From Halobacteria archaeon AArc-dxtr1 (lineage in GTDB: Archaea > Halobacteriota > Halobacteria > Halobacteriales > Natrialbaceae): DNA of 64,000 nucleotides. Shown here piece after piece: positions 56,102-63,984 of this stretch (the first letter of the stretch is position 1; each line of letters opens with the position of its first letter). Both the position numbers and the translations under genes were made by a program. Where the stretch lies: NCBI GenBank assembly GCA_025517425.1, contig JAOPJY010000001.1, positions 1,598,217-1,662,216 of the forward strand, in the 5' to 3' direction. A model generated the notes under the pieces. It saw nothing but the letters and a program-made list of their open reading frames with translations. It did no database searches and was not told the origin of the DNA.

Positions 56102-57721
56102 ATGACCGGAGACGAGTCACTCGAGGAGTCCGGGGAACTGCAGACCGACGGTGGCGCCGCTGGAGCCGACAGCGAGGGATCGAAGATCCCTCGTGCAGAC
56201 GGCGGAGCCGTCGACGACGTCGCGTTAGACCCCTGGGGCTCCGCGGCCGTCTCCGACTACCGGAAGCTCTTCGAGGAGTTCGGCATCGAGGAGTTCGACG
56301 AGCTGCTCCCGGACGTGCCGAACCCCCACTACCTGATGCGTCGGGGCGTCATCTTCGGCCATCGAGACTACGGACCGGTCGCAGAGGCGATGCGAGAGGG
56401 CGAAGACGCGGCCGTCCTCTCGGGGTTCATGCCGACCGGTGATCCACACATCGGTCACAAGCTGGTGTTCGACGAGATCATCTGGCACCAGCAACAGGGG
56501 GCAGACGCCTACGCCCTGATCGCCGACTTAGAGGCCAACGCGGCCCGCGGGATGAGCTGGGAGGAGATCGACGAGCACGCCCGCAGCTACCTGCTCTCCT
56601 TGCTCGCGCTGGGATTCGATCCCGAGGAGGGGACACTCTACCGCCAGTCCGAAAACCGCGAGGTGCAAGACCTGGCGTTCGAGCTCGGTGCCGAGGCCAA
56701 CTTCTCCGAATTCCAGGCGATCTACGGCTTCGACGGCGAGACGGACGTCTCGCACATGCAGTCGGTCGTGACGCAGATGGCAGACATCCTCTACCCGCAA
56801 CTCGAGGAGCCAAAGCCGACGGTGATTCCGGTCGGTCCGGATCAGGACCCCCACGTGCGACTGGCACGTGATCTGGCCGAGCGGATGCGCTTTTTCAAGG
56901 TGAGCGAGGCATACGCGAGTTTCGAGCTTGACGACGACGAACGGGACCTCGTCGCCGAGTACTACGAGCGGCTCGACCCTGCCGACTTCGACGACGACAC
57001 GCTCCGGTGTGTCCACGTCGCGCAGGTGCTCGAGGAGACACCCCTCGAAGAGCTTACCGTCCCCGCGGACACGCTCGGTTCGGTGCTGACGAAGCTGAAC
57101 GAAGCCGGAATGGAGCCGGTCCGCCCGCGAACGCGCTTTTTCGACCGGCGGGCCACCGACGAGGCGTTCGAGGCGCTCATCGACGCCGTCGAAGGCGAAA
57201 AGCGGGTGTACGAGAACCACGTGGATGCCTTCGACCTCGGTTCCGACGAGGCCGAAACGCTCGCCCGCGAGGTCGAAGTCGAAAACGGCGGCTACGGCTT
57301 CCAGCCGCCGTCGTCGATCTACCACCGGTTTATGACTGGCCTCACCGGCGGGAAGATGTCCTCGTCGATTCCCGCAAGTCACATCTCCCTGCTCGACGAT
57401 CCCGAGGAGGGCTACGAGAAGGTGAAGTCGGCGACGACGGGCGGGCGAGAGACCGCGGAGGAACAGCGCGAACTCGGCGGCCGGGCCGACGAGTGTCCGG
57501 TCTACGAGCTGTACGCCTACCTACTGGCCGGCGACGACGACGAGTTCGCGAAACTCGTCTACGACGAGTGCGTCGGCGGCGAGCGCCTCTGTGGCGACTG
57601 CAAGGAGCAGGCCGCCGAGTTGATGAGAGAGTTCCTCGCAGAGCACCAGGAGAAGCGCGAGGACGTAGCAGAGTTGCTGGAGGCGGCGGATATCGAACTC
57701 GAGTCGTCCCGACGTCGGTAA
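56102..57721 (+). CDS. trpS: tryptophan--tRNA ligase
   Basis: A 539-residue class I archaeal TrpRS. GDPHIGHK is the HIGH motif (near residue 113) and GGKMSSSIP the KMSKS motif (near 420). An acidic N-terminal extension (about 1-45) precedes the core. VIPVGPDQDPHVRLARDLAER is the conserved dimer/active-site helix region. The start at ATG 56102 follows a pyrimidine-poor leader. It is co-directional with endA, 87 bp away. Confidence 0.96.
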   Translation: MTGDESLEESGELQTDGGAAGADSEGSKIPRADGGAVDDVALDPWGSAAVSDYRKLFEEFGIEEFDELLPDVPNPHYLMRRGVIFGHRDYGPVAEAMREGEDAAVLSGFMPTGDPHIGHKLVFDEIIWHQQQGADAYALIADLEANAARGMSWEEIDEHARSYLLSLLALGFDPEEGTLYRQSENREVQDLAFELGAEANFSEFQAIYGFDGETDVSHMQSVVTQMADILYPQLEEPKPTVIPVGPDQDPHVRLARDLAERMRFFKVSEAYASFELDDDERDLVAEYYERLDPADFDDDTLRCVHVAQVLEETPLEELTVPADTLGSVLTKLNEAGMEPVRPRTRFFDRRATDEAFEALIDAVEGEKRVYENHVDAFDLGSDEAETLAREVEVENGGYGFQPPSSIYHRFMTGLTGGKMSSSIPASHISLLDDPEEGYEKVKSATTGGRETAEEQRELGGRADECPVYELYAYLLAGDDDEFAKLVYDECVGGERLCGDCKEQAAELMREFLAEHQEKREDVAELLEAADIELESSRRR

Positions 57722-57799
57722 TCGCCAGGCGACAGGAAGGCCCAAACGCTCCGACATTCGGGCGTAACGTTTTTGCTCGCCCGCTTCGAGGCTCTCGCC

Positions 57800-57880
57800 A
57801 TGGTATCCGAGCCCGATCACCGGTGTGTCGTCCGCGACCGCAAGCCGCGCCCGGGGCTCGGCTTTTTTACCGCTCGCTGA
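57800..57880 (+). CDS. possible 26-aa leader peptide ahead of pheS
   Basis: An ATG at 57800 opens a 26-codon frame ending MVSEPD...PGLGFFTAR. Two adjacent Phe codons lie four codons before the stop, and the stop is followed at once by the structured leader before pheS. The same layout as bacterial pheST attenuators is suggestive; no archaeal precedent is known to me. It may be chance. Confidence 0.3.
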   Translation: MVSEPDHRCVVRDRKPRPGLGFFTAR

Positions 57881-57881
57881 C

Positions 57882-57942
57882 CGGACCGTGGACTCGGGGG
57901 CGTCCCGCCGGACGCCCGCGGCGAAACGGTCCGCTGCGAGTC
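57882..57942 (+). ncRNA. structured pheST leader RNA with competing helices
   Basis: CGGACCGT (57882-57889) pairs with ACGGTCCG (57926-57933) and encloses a perfect hairpin GGGCGTCC-CGCC-GGACGCCC (57898-57917). GACTCG (57891-57896), inside the outer stem, can pair with CGAGTC (57937-57942), outside it, so the two long-range helices compete or form a pseudoknot. No tRNA shape fits. The pheS start is 43 bp further on. Confidence 0.5.
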
Positions 57943-57984
57943 GGAACCGCTAACTGACCGACCTACGGCAATCAACATAAGCGA

Positions 57985-59532
57985 ATGCAACTTCCCGAAG
58001 CACAGGCCGCGGTCGTCGAGGCCGCGAGCGCGGACGAGGCACAGTCAGTCGACGCCCTCGCCGCGGCGACAGACCTTCCCCCAGAGACCGTCACCGGCGC
58101 GGTGTTCGCGCTCGAAGCGGAGGGGCTGCTCGCCGTCGCAGAGCGCGTCGAGGAGACGATCGAACTCACCGAAGAGGGACACGAGTACGCCGCCGACGAG
58201 CTGCCAGAGGTGCGGCTCTATCGGGCCGCGCTCGAGGCCGGCGCTGCCGACGGCTCGGCCCCGATGGGCCAGGTTATCGGTGCCTCCGGACTCGAAGGCG
58301 CAGGCGTCGACATCGCCCTCTCGAACTACGCCCGGAAGGGGTACGGGGCGATCGAGAGCGGCGAGATCACCGCCGATCCGGACGCCGATCCGGCGGCGGA
58401 CCCCGAGGCGACAGCGCTGGCCGCGCTCGCCGAGGCAAGCGAAGCGTCGGCCGATGCGGAAGGCGGGAGCGTCGACGGCGCCGATATCGACGAGGAGACG
58501 CTCTCTCAGCTCGATCGGCGCGGACTCGTCGAGCGACCCGAGACGACGATCCGAGAGGCGACGCTCACCGAGCGCGGCGTCACCGAGCTGATGGCCGGCA
58601 TCGAGACGAGCGAGGCGATCGGCCAGATCACCCCCGAGCTGCTCACGAGCGGGGAGTGGCAGGACGCCGAGTTCGCGGAGTACAACGTCGAGGCCGACGC
58701 CGAGCGCGTCGACGGCGGTCGGGTCCACGTGCTCCGGCGGACGGCCGAGCGGGTCAAAGACGTACTCGTCGGCATGGGCTTCCAGGAGATGGACGGCCCC
58801 CACGTCGACGCCGACTTCTGGATCAACGACTGCCTGTTCATGCCCCAGGACCACCCGGCTCGGACCCACTGGGACCGGTTCGCCCTCGAGAATCCGACCC
58901 ACGTCGACCACCTGCCGGCGGATCTCGTCGACGCCGTCGAGCGCGCCCACCGCGAGGGCGTCGGCGAGGACGGCGAGGGCTACCGCTCGCCGTGGGACGA
59001 GGACTTCGCGCGGGCGCTCGCGCTTCGCGGGCACACGACGTCGCTGTCGGCCCGTCACCTGGCGGGGGTCGCGAGGGGCGACCTCGAACCGCCACAGCGC
59101 TTCTTCAGCGTCGAGAAGGCCTACCGGAACGATACGCTGGACGCGACCCACCTGCTCGAGTTCTACCAGATCGAGGGCTGGGTGATGGCCGAGGATCTCT
59201 CGGTGCGGGATCTGATGGGCACCTTCGAGGAGTTCTACGCCCAGTTCGGGATCACGGACATCGAGTTCAAACCCCACTACAACCCCTACACGGAGCCCAG
59301 TTTCGAGCTGTTCGGCACCCATCCGACGACCGGCGAGTTGATCGAGATCGGCAACTCCGGGATCTTCCGCCCAGAGATGCTCGAACCGCTCGGGGTCGAC
59401 TGCGACGTGATGGCCTGGGGGCTCGCACTCGAGCGCCTCGCGATGCTCGTGACCGGCGCGGAAGACATCCGCGACCTCCACGGGACGCTCGCAGACCTCG
59501 AGTTCCTGCGGAACGCCGAGGTGACCTACTGA
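57985..59532 (+). CDS. pheS: phenylalanine--tRNA ligase alpha subunit
   Basis: A 515-residue archaeal PheRS alpha chain. Residues 1 to about 210 are winged-helix modules (LPPETVTGAVFALEAEGLLAVAERVEETIELTEEG). The catalytic part has HTTSLSARHL, YRNDTLDATHLLEFYQIEGW and FELFG, and ends with GIFRPEMLEP and GLALERLAMLV (motif 3). It charges tRNA-Phe together with PheT. Its TGA overlaps the pheT ATG (TGATG). Confidence 0.96.
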   Translation: MQLPEAQAAVVEAASADEAQSVDALAAATDLPPETVTGAVFALEAEGLLAVAERVEETIELTEEGHEYAADELPEVRLYRAALEAGAADGSAPMGQVIGASGLEGAGVDIALSNYARKGYGAIESGEITADPDADPAADPEATALAALAEASEASADAEGGSVDGADIDEETLSQLDRRGLVERPETTIREATLTERGVTELMAGIETSEAIGQITPELLTSGEWQDAEFAEYNVEADAERVDGGRVHVLRRTAERVKDVLVGMGFQEMDGPHVDADFWINDCLFMPQDHPARTHWDRFALENPTHVDHLPADLVDAVERAHREGVGEDGEGYRSPWDEDFARALALRGHTTSLSARHLAGVARGDLEPPQRFFSVEKAYRNDTLDATHLLEFYQIEGWVMAEDLSVRDLMGTFEEFYAQFGITDIEFKPHYNPYTEPSFELFGTHPTTGELIEIGNSGIFRPEMLEPLGVDCDVMAWGLALERLAMLVTGAEDIRDLHGTLADLEFLRNAEVTY

Positions 59533-61241
59533 TGCCAACCGTCGAAATCGACCCCGACGAACTGCGCGGACTGACCGGCCACGACGAGAAGGGCGACGAC
59601 GAACTGATCGACGATCTGTTCGCGCTCGGCCTGGAGTACGAGGGCGAGACCGAGGACGGCGAGTTCGAACTCGAGTTCGCGCCCGACCGGCTCGATCGCC
59701 TCTCCGTCGAGGGGGTCGCCCGCTCGCTTCGCTACCAGTACGGCGACGTCCGGGGCGTCTCGGTGCCGAGCACGAACGCCCCGGAGTGGACGATCGAGGT
59801 CGACGAGGCGGTTCCCGACGAGCGTCCGTTCGTGACGGGGGCCGTGATTCGAGGCGTGGATCTGGACGAGGACGCTCTCGACTCGCTGATCCAGCTCCAG
59901 GAGAAACTCCACGCGACGATGGGGCGTGGCCGCGCGAAGGGTGCGATCGGGATTCACGATCTCACGATGTTGAAAGGGAGTCCCGCGACGGAGGGAGCCC
60001 CGAGCGTCCGCTACACCGGTGTTGCCCCCGAAGAGGATCGGTTCGTCCCGCTGGATTCGGATCAGGAAATGACTCCCGCACAGGTGCTCGAAGAGCACCC
60101 GACCGGAGAAACGTACGCGGATCTCGTCCGCGAAAACGCCCGGTATCCAGCGATCTACGACGATCTCGGCCTCTTCTCGTTCCCACCGGTTATCAACGGT
60201 CGGCGGACCGAAGTGACGACCGACTCCCGAGAGCTGTTCGTCGAGCTAACCGGCACTGACCAGTGGACGATCGACAAGATGTGTGCGATCGTCTGTTACG
60301 CACTGGCCGCCCGCGGCGCGACGATCGAGTCCGTAACGGTCGAGTATCCCTCCAGAGAGCTGGTCCGGCCCAACTTTTCGACGAAGACCAAGACCGTCAC
60401 GCACGACCGCATCGAGACGATTCTGGGGATCGGACTCGATCCCGAAGAGGTCGTGGACCTGGCCGAACGGTCGGGTCTCGACGCCGAAATCGTCGACGTC
60501 GGCGGCGAGGCCGCCTACGAGATGACGATCCCGCCGTACCGCGTCGACGTCCTCCATCCGGTGGACCTGATCGACGACGTCGGCCGGGCGTACGGCTTCA
60601 ACGAGCTTGAGCCGACCTACCCCGACGTCGGAACCGTCGGTGGCCGCCACGAGCGCAGCCGACTCGGGCGGTCGGTCCGCGAGCTGCTCGTCGGCCTCGG
60701 CTTCGAGGACATGCTGAACTTCCACATGACCAACGAAGCCGAGAACTTCGAGCGAGCCGAACTTTCGCCCGACGACGACGTCTACGGCGCCGGAGAGCCG
60801 GCGACGATCAAGGAGGTCTACAGCGAGGACTACACGATCCTCCGGACGTGGACGCTCCCGTCGCTGCTGACAGTTCTCGAGCGAAACACCCACCGCGCGT
60901 ACCCACAGGATCTTTCTGAGGTCGGCTTCGCTGCGATGGTCGACGAGGCCGAGAACACGGGTGTGGTCGAGCGCCGCAGTGTGGGCGCCGTCCTCGCCCG
61001 CCACGATGCAGCCTACGAGGATGCGAAGGCGCGTCTACAGGCAATCGCCCGAGCGTTCGGCGTCGAGATAGAGACACCGCCGACCGAACACCCGACCTTC
61101 GTCTCGGGTCGAACGGCGAGCGTCGTGATCGACGGCGAGAACGTTGGCGTGATCGGCGAGGTCCATCCGTCGGTGCTCACGGAGCGCGATCTGGAGGTGC
61201 CGGTCGCAGCGTTCGAGTTCGATCTCGCGGCCCTGCAGTAA
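59532..61241 (+). CDS. pheT: phenylalanine--tRNA ligase beta subunit
   Basis: A 569-residue archaeal-type PheT, shorter than the bacterial one. It begins MPTVEIDPDELRGLTG, has the B3/B4 editing-like region (about 90-260, GAIGIHDLTML, ENARYPAIYDDLGLFSFPPVING), a B5 segment (YRVDVLHPVDLIDDVGRAYGFNELEP near 335-360) and an inactive synthetase-like C-terminal domain with GFAAMVDEAENTGVVERR. Coupled to pheS. Confidence 0.96.
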   Translation: MPTVEIDPDELRGLTGHDEKGDDELIDDLFALGLEYEGETEDGEFELEFAPDRLDRLSVEGVARSLRYQYGDVRGVSVPSTNAPEWTIEVDEAVPDERPFVTGAVIRGVDLDEDALDSLIQLQEKLHATMGRGRAKGAIGIHDLTMLKGSPATEGAPSVRYTGVAPEEDRFVPLDSDQEMTPAQVLEEHPTGETYADLVRENARYPAIYDDLGLFSFPPVINGRRTEVTTDSRELFVELTGTDQWTIDKMCAIVCYALAARGATIESVTVEYPSRELVRPNFSTKTKTVTHDRIETILGIGLDPEEVVDLAERSGLDAEIVDVGGEAAYEMTIPPYRVDVLHPVDLIDDVGRAYGFNELEPTYPDVGTVGGRHERSRLGRSVRELLVGLGFEDMLNFHMTNEAENFERAELSPDDDVYGAGEPATIKEVYSEDYTILRTWTLPSLLTVLERNTHRAYPQDLSEVGFAAMVDEAENTGVVERRSVGAVLARHDAAYEDAKARLQAIARAFGVEIETPPTEHPTFVSGRTASVVIDGENVGVIGEVHPSVLTERDLEVPVAAFEFDLAALQ

Positions 61242-61394
61242 CGCTGCTTAGTCGCTCTCGAGCCGTGACAGCCGTTGTTCGGTCGAGAAATTGCACCGTG
61301 AGCGAGGCCGTAGGCCGAGCGAGCGGGCCGACGACTGACCCGGAACGAGCGTAGCGAGTAAAGGGGAAGGAAGAGCGCTTTTGCTCGACCCTGA

Positions 61395-61549
61395 GCGGGA
61401 GCAAAGCTCCCGCGAGGTCGTCGGCGCAAAGCGCCGACTGCCCGAGGGACCTACGGTCCCTCGCTGTCCAAAAGAGCGCATAGCGCTCTTTTGAAGATTT
61501 TGCCGAAGGACGTTGCGCTGTGCGACAGCTACGCTGTCGCCAGCGCAAC
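61395..61549. repeat. array of five perfect hairpins
   Basis: Five consecutive stems, each with a 3-nt loop: GCGGGAGC/GCTCCCGC (61395-61413), GTCGGCGC/GCGCCGAC (61420-61438), CGAGGGACC/GGTCCCTCG (61443-61463), CAAAAGAGCGC/GCGCTCTTTTG (61469-61493), and GTTGCGCTG-t-GCGACAGC/GCTGTCGC-CAGCGCAAC (61512-61549). They fill much of the 332-bp space between pheT and a convergent gene. Loops are AAA, AAA, TAC, ATA, TAC. Confidence 0.85.
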
Positions 61550-61573
61550 AGACTGCAGCGCAAAAGGTCGTTG

Positions 61574-61771
61574 TTAGAACTCGTGTTCGACGTCCTCTTC
61601 GTCCGCTTTCTGGATGATGATCTTCCCGTCTCGAACGCGGACGAAGACCTCATCCCCGATGTCCATACCTGCGACCGCGAGTTCGTCCTCGTGGAGATTG
61701 AGGTGAACGTTGTGATAGTTGCCGTCTTCGTCTTTCGCACCGCTTGGACTCAGCTTCTTTTTCCGGACCAT
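61574..61771 (-). CDS. small AbrB/SpoVT-like protein
   Basis: A 65-residue protein: MVRKKKLSPSGAKDEDGNYHNVHLNLHEDELAVAGMDIGDEVFVRVRDGKIIIQKADEEDVEHEF-type, here read as a basic start, an NVHLNLHEDEL strand, GDEVFVRV and GKIIIQK. The GDEV...GKIII pattern is that of AbrB-like swapped-hairpin dimers, which bind DNA. A TATA-like ACTTAAGTATATCC upstream on its strand supports a leaderless transcript. Likely a regulator or chromatin-associated factor; targets unknown. Confidence 0.8.
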   Translation of the reverse strand: MVRKKKLSPSGAKDEDGNYHNVHLNLHEDELAVAGMDIGDEVFVRVRDGKIIIQKADEEDVEHEF

Positions 61772-61904
61772 CGCGGGATTCTAACTCGAACTTCGCCGTA
61801 GGATATACTTAAGTGTTTTCTACGCCGCAGGAAAGAGTCACAGCGAACCATGCTGACCGACGAGTCGTGATGTCACTTCGCCGTAAGAATGGTGGAGGGA
61901 AAAT

Positions 61905-61953
61905 ACATAAAGATACCGGCGCAGTCGGTCGGTTTTCGGGGATATCTTTATGT
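61905..61953. promoter_or_regulatory. inverted pair of TATA-like elements before the MC1 gene
   Basis: ACATAAAGATA (61905-61915) and its exact inverse TATCTTTATGT (61943-61953) are 27 bp apart. The right copy is a suitable TATA element for the MC1 gene (ATG 61990; GGAGGG at 61977-61982 near the start). The left copy would direct leftward transcription. Promoter activity is inferred. Confidence 0.45.
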
Positions 61954-61989
61954 CGCACCGTGTGCTGATTTGACACGGAGGGACAAACC

Positions 61990-62298
61990 ATGGTACGTGA
62001 AGATGGTAAGCGGAACTTCGCGCTGCGCGAGGGCAACGGCGATGAATCGAGCGTCTTTTCCGGAAACACGCCGCGGCAGGCGGCACTCAAGGCAGCCCGA
62101 CGGTTAGATCCCGGCTCCAGCGAGGACGAGGCCGATCGGGTCGAGCTCAAACTCCGCGAAAAAGGCACCGACAAGGTACACATCTACGACGGCTGGGCGT
62201 GGGAAGAGACGGCCCCCGACGACAAACCGGACTGGATGCCCGGTGAGATCACGGAGGCGAACGTCTCGAAGAAAGGTATCGAGCATCTAGAGGAGTAA
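61990..62298 (+). CDS. chromosomal protein MC1
   Basis: A 102-residue MC1-family DNA-bending protein: MVREDGKRNFALREGNGDESSVFSGNTPRQAALKAARRL, then RVELKLREKGTDKVHIYDGWAWEE. MC1 binds DNA as a monomer, bends it sharply and coats the chromosome in haloarchaea and Methanosarcina. The C-terminal acidic tail (ITEANVSKKGIEHLEE) is typical of haloarchaeal forms. Confidence 0.95.
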   Translation: MVREDGKRNFALREGNGDESSVFSGNTPRQAALKAARRLDPGSSEDEADRVELKLREKGTDKVHIYDGWAWEETAPDDKPDWMPGEITEANVSKKGIEHLEE

Positions 62299-62501
62299 TT
62301 CCACGACAGTCGCCTGTTCGATGCAGACGGCTTCGATTGATAGCAGCGGCGCCACGCCGAAGAGGCCGAGCGACCCTCGCTCGCGGCGGCGATCTATCGT
62401 TTCCGCTTCCGTAGAGAACGACGACTCGATTTGGAGGTATCGACTTCGACGAATAGTTGCACGTCGCGACCACGTACGAGGTGTTTACTGCCTTCCGCGT
62501 C

Positions 62502-62624
62502 ATGGCCTCGCTGGCTGGGGTTACGTTCGTTATCGGCACCCAGCACGTCGCCCAGTGGTTCGAAGAGGAGAACCTCGGGCTCGCAGAGTGGACGACGGTC
62601 TTTTTGCCCCGTCAGCACAAGTAA
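62502..62624 (+). CDS. possible small membrane protein upstream of pheA
   Basis: A 40-codon frame from ATG 62502 ([20 protein letters not shown], then an acidic stretch to LPRQHK) ends 6 bp before the pheA ATG. In-frame GTG at 62481 or TTG at 62457 would give 47 or 55 residues and an intact helix with [15 protein letters not shown]. One hydrophobic segment is followed by a charged tail. Codon choice and tight spacing to pheA are favourable, no homologue known. The rest of the 332-bp gap (62299-62456) shows no gene. Confidence 0.4.
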   Translation: MASLAGVTFVIGTQHVAQWFEEENLGLAEWTTVFLPRQHK

Positions 62625-62630
62625 GCGGTA

Positions 62631-63440
62631 ATGACGACAGTTACACTCGGACCCGAGGGGACCTACTCCCACCGAGCCGCACGGGCGGTCGCTGAGAACG
62701 GGATCGACTTTCGCCAGTCGGTGACGGCGATCGTCGACGCCGTCGCGAACGAGGGATACGAGTACGGAGTCATTCCAATCGAGAACAGTATCGAGGGGAG
62801 CGTCACCGAGAGTCTCGACGCAATCGGAGAGTACGACGTGGCCGTCGTCCGCGAGATCGTCACCCCAATCACGCACGCACTGCTCGCCCAGGGCTCGGAG
62901 TTCGAGACGATCGCCAGCCACTCCCAGGCGCTGGCACAATGTCGGGGCTACCTCGACCGAGAGTATCCGGAGGTCACACTCGAAGCCGTCGCGAGCACCG
63001 CCCAGGGCGTCGAGTACGCCCACGAAGATCCAACGATCGCGGGGATCGGGCATCCGGACAACGCCGACGGCGAGTTGCAGGTACTCGCCGAAGGGATCCA
63101 GGACCAATCGTCGAACGCGACGCGCTTTTTCGTGGTCGCACCCGTCGATGCGCGCTCTACAGGGGGCGGGAAGACCTCGCTCGTCGTCTACCCAGACGTC
63201 GACTACCCAGGCCTGCTACTCGAGCTGTTGAAACCGTTCGCCGAGCGAAATATCAACCTGACGCGCCTCGAGTCCCGCCCGAGCGGGGAGCGTCTGGGCG
63301 ACTACGTCTTCCACATCGACATCGAAGCGGGACTGTACGAGGAGCGGACGGACGAAGCACTCGCGGACATCGAAGCGCTCGCAGAAAACGGCTGGGTCCG
63401 GCGGCTCGGTTCGTACGACACCGAACACGTCGTGGAGTAA
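62631..63440 (+). CDS. pheA: prephenate dehydratase
   Basis: A 269-residue monofunctional PheA. Residues 1-180 are the catalytic domain: TLGPEGTYSHRAA, GVIPIENSIEGSVTESLDAI and SSNATRFFVVAP with the essential TRF motif. Residues about 185-269 are an ACT domain with ESRPSGERLGDYVFHIDI, the ESRP Phe-binding motif that gives feedback inhibition. It converts prephenate to phenylpyruvate. Close to pheST, giving a phenylalanine-related neighbourhood. Confidence 0.95.
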   Translation: MTTVTLGPEGTYSHRAARAVAENGIDFRQSVTAIVDAVANEGYEYGVIPIENSIEGSVTESLDAIGEYDVAVVREIVTPITHALLAQGSEFETIASHSQALAQCRGYLDREYPEVTLEAVASTAQGVEYAHEDPTIAGIGHPDNADGELQVLAEGIQDQSSNATRFFVVAPVDARSTGGGKTSLVVYPDVDYPGLLLELLKPFAERNINLTRLESRPSGERLGDYVFHIDIEAGLYEERTDEALADIEALAENGWVRRLGSYDTEHVVE

Positions 63441-63564
63441 GAGCGGGCGTGAGGTGAGACCGGACGTGGAGTGAAGGCGGTGCATCTACAAGACGGACCA
63501 GCCACCGACAGCGAGCCCCCATCCGCGGGCAGAGTTTATCCTCTTGGGAGGCCTACAGGCGAAT

Positions 63565-63984
63565 ATGCGACGCAATCCGTTCGACGAACTCGAGGAGATG
63601 CTAAATCGAGTGAGCCGGCAGGTCGAAGAGGGTGTAACCGCTGGCGGGCTCCAGACGCCGGGCTCGGTCGCCGTCGACGTCGTCGACGCGGGCGAGGCGT
63701 ACACCGTCACCGCCGACCTCCCGGGATACGAGACCGAGGACCTGGAGCTAACGCTGACGGAGGGGACGCTCCAGCTCGAGGCGGCCCGCGAGCGATCCCG
63801 CGAACACCAGGAGGGCGAGTACGTCCGCCGCGAGCGGACAGGACAGACGGTGAGCCGGCGAATTCGCCTCCCAGAGCCCGTCGACGAGGAGGGAGTTTCG
63901 GCGACCTACAACAACGGTGTGTTGACGGTACGGCTGCCGAAGGAAACTCCCGGCGGAGACTCGAAACAGATCGACATCGAGTAA
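63565..63984 (+). CDS. Hsp20 / alpha-crystallin small heat-shock protein
   Basis: A 139-residue sHSP. Start MRRNPFDELEEMLNRVSRQVEE (ATG 63565). The alpha-crystallin domain is about residues 40-130: VAVDVVDAGEAYTVTADLPGYE, LTLTEGTLQLEA, and the A-x-x-x-n-G-V-L-x-V-x-L-P hallmark ATYNNGVLTVRLPKE. Such proteins hold unfolding clients in oligomers. The end KQIDIE is a C-terminal I-x-I-type element. Confidence 0.94.
   Translation: MRRNPFDELEEMLNRVSRQVEEGVTAGGLQTPGSVAVDVVDAGEAYTVTADLPGYETEDLELTLTEGTLQLEAARERSREHQEGEYVRRERTGQTVSRRIRLPEPVDEEGVSATYNNGVLTVRLPKETPGGDSKQIDIE

Noticed and set aside
57882-57942. Considered as a tRNA gene
   Set aside because: No T-loop consensus, anticodon arm or acceptor pairing; the helices cross rather than form a cloverleaf.
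61395-61549. Considered as a CRISPR array
   Set aside because: Stems differ in sequence and no constant repeat with unique spacers exists.
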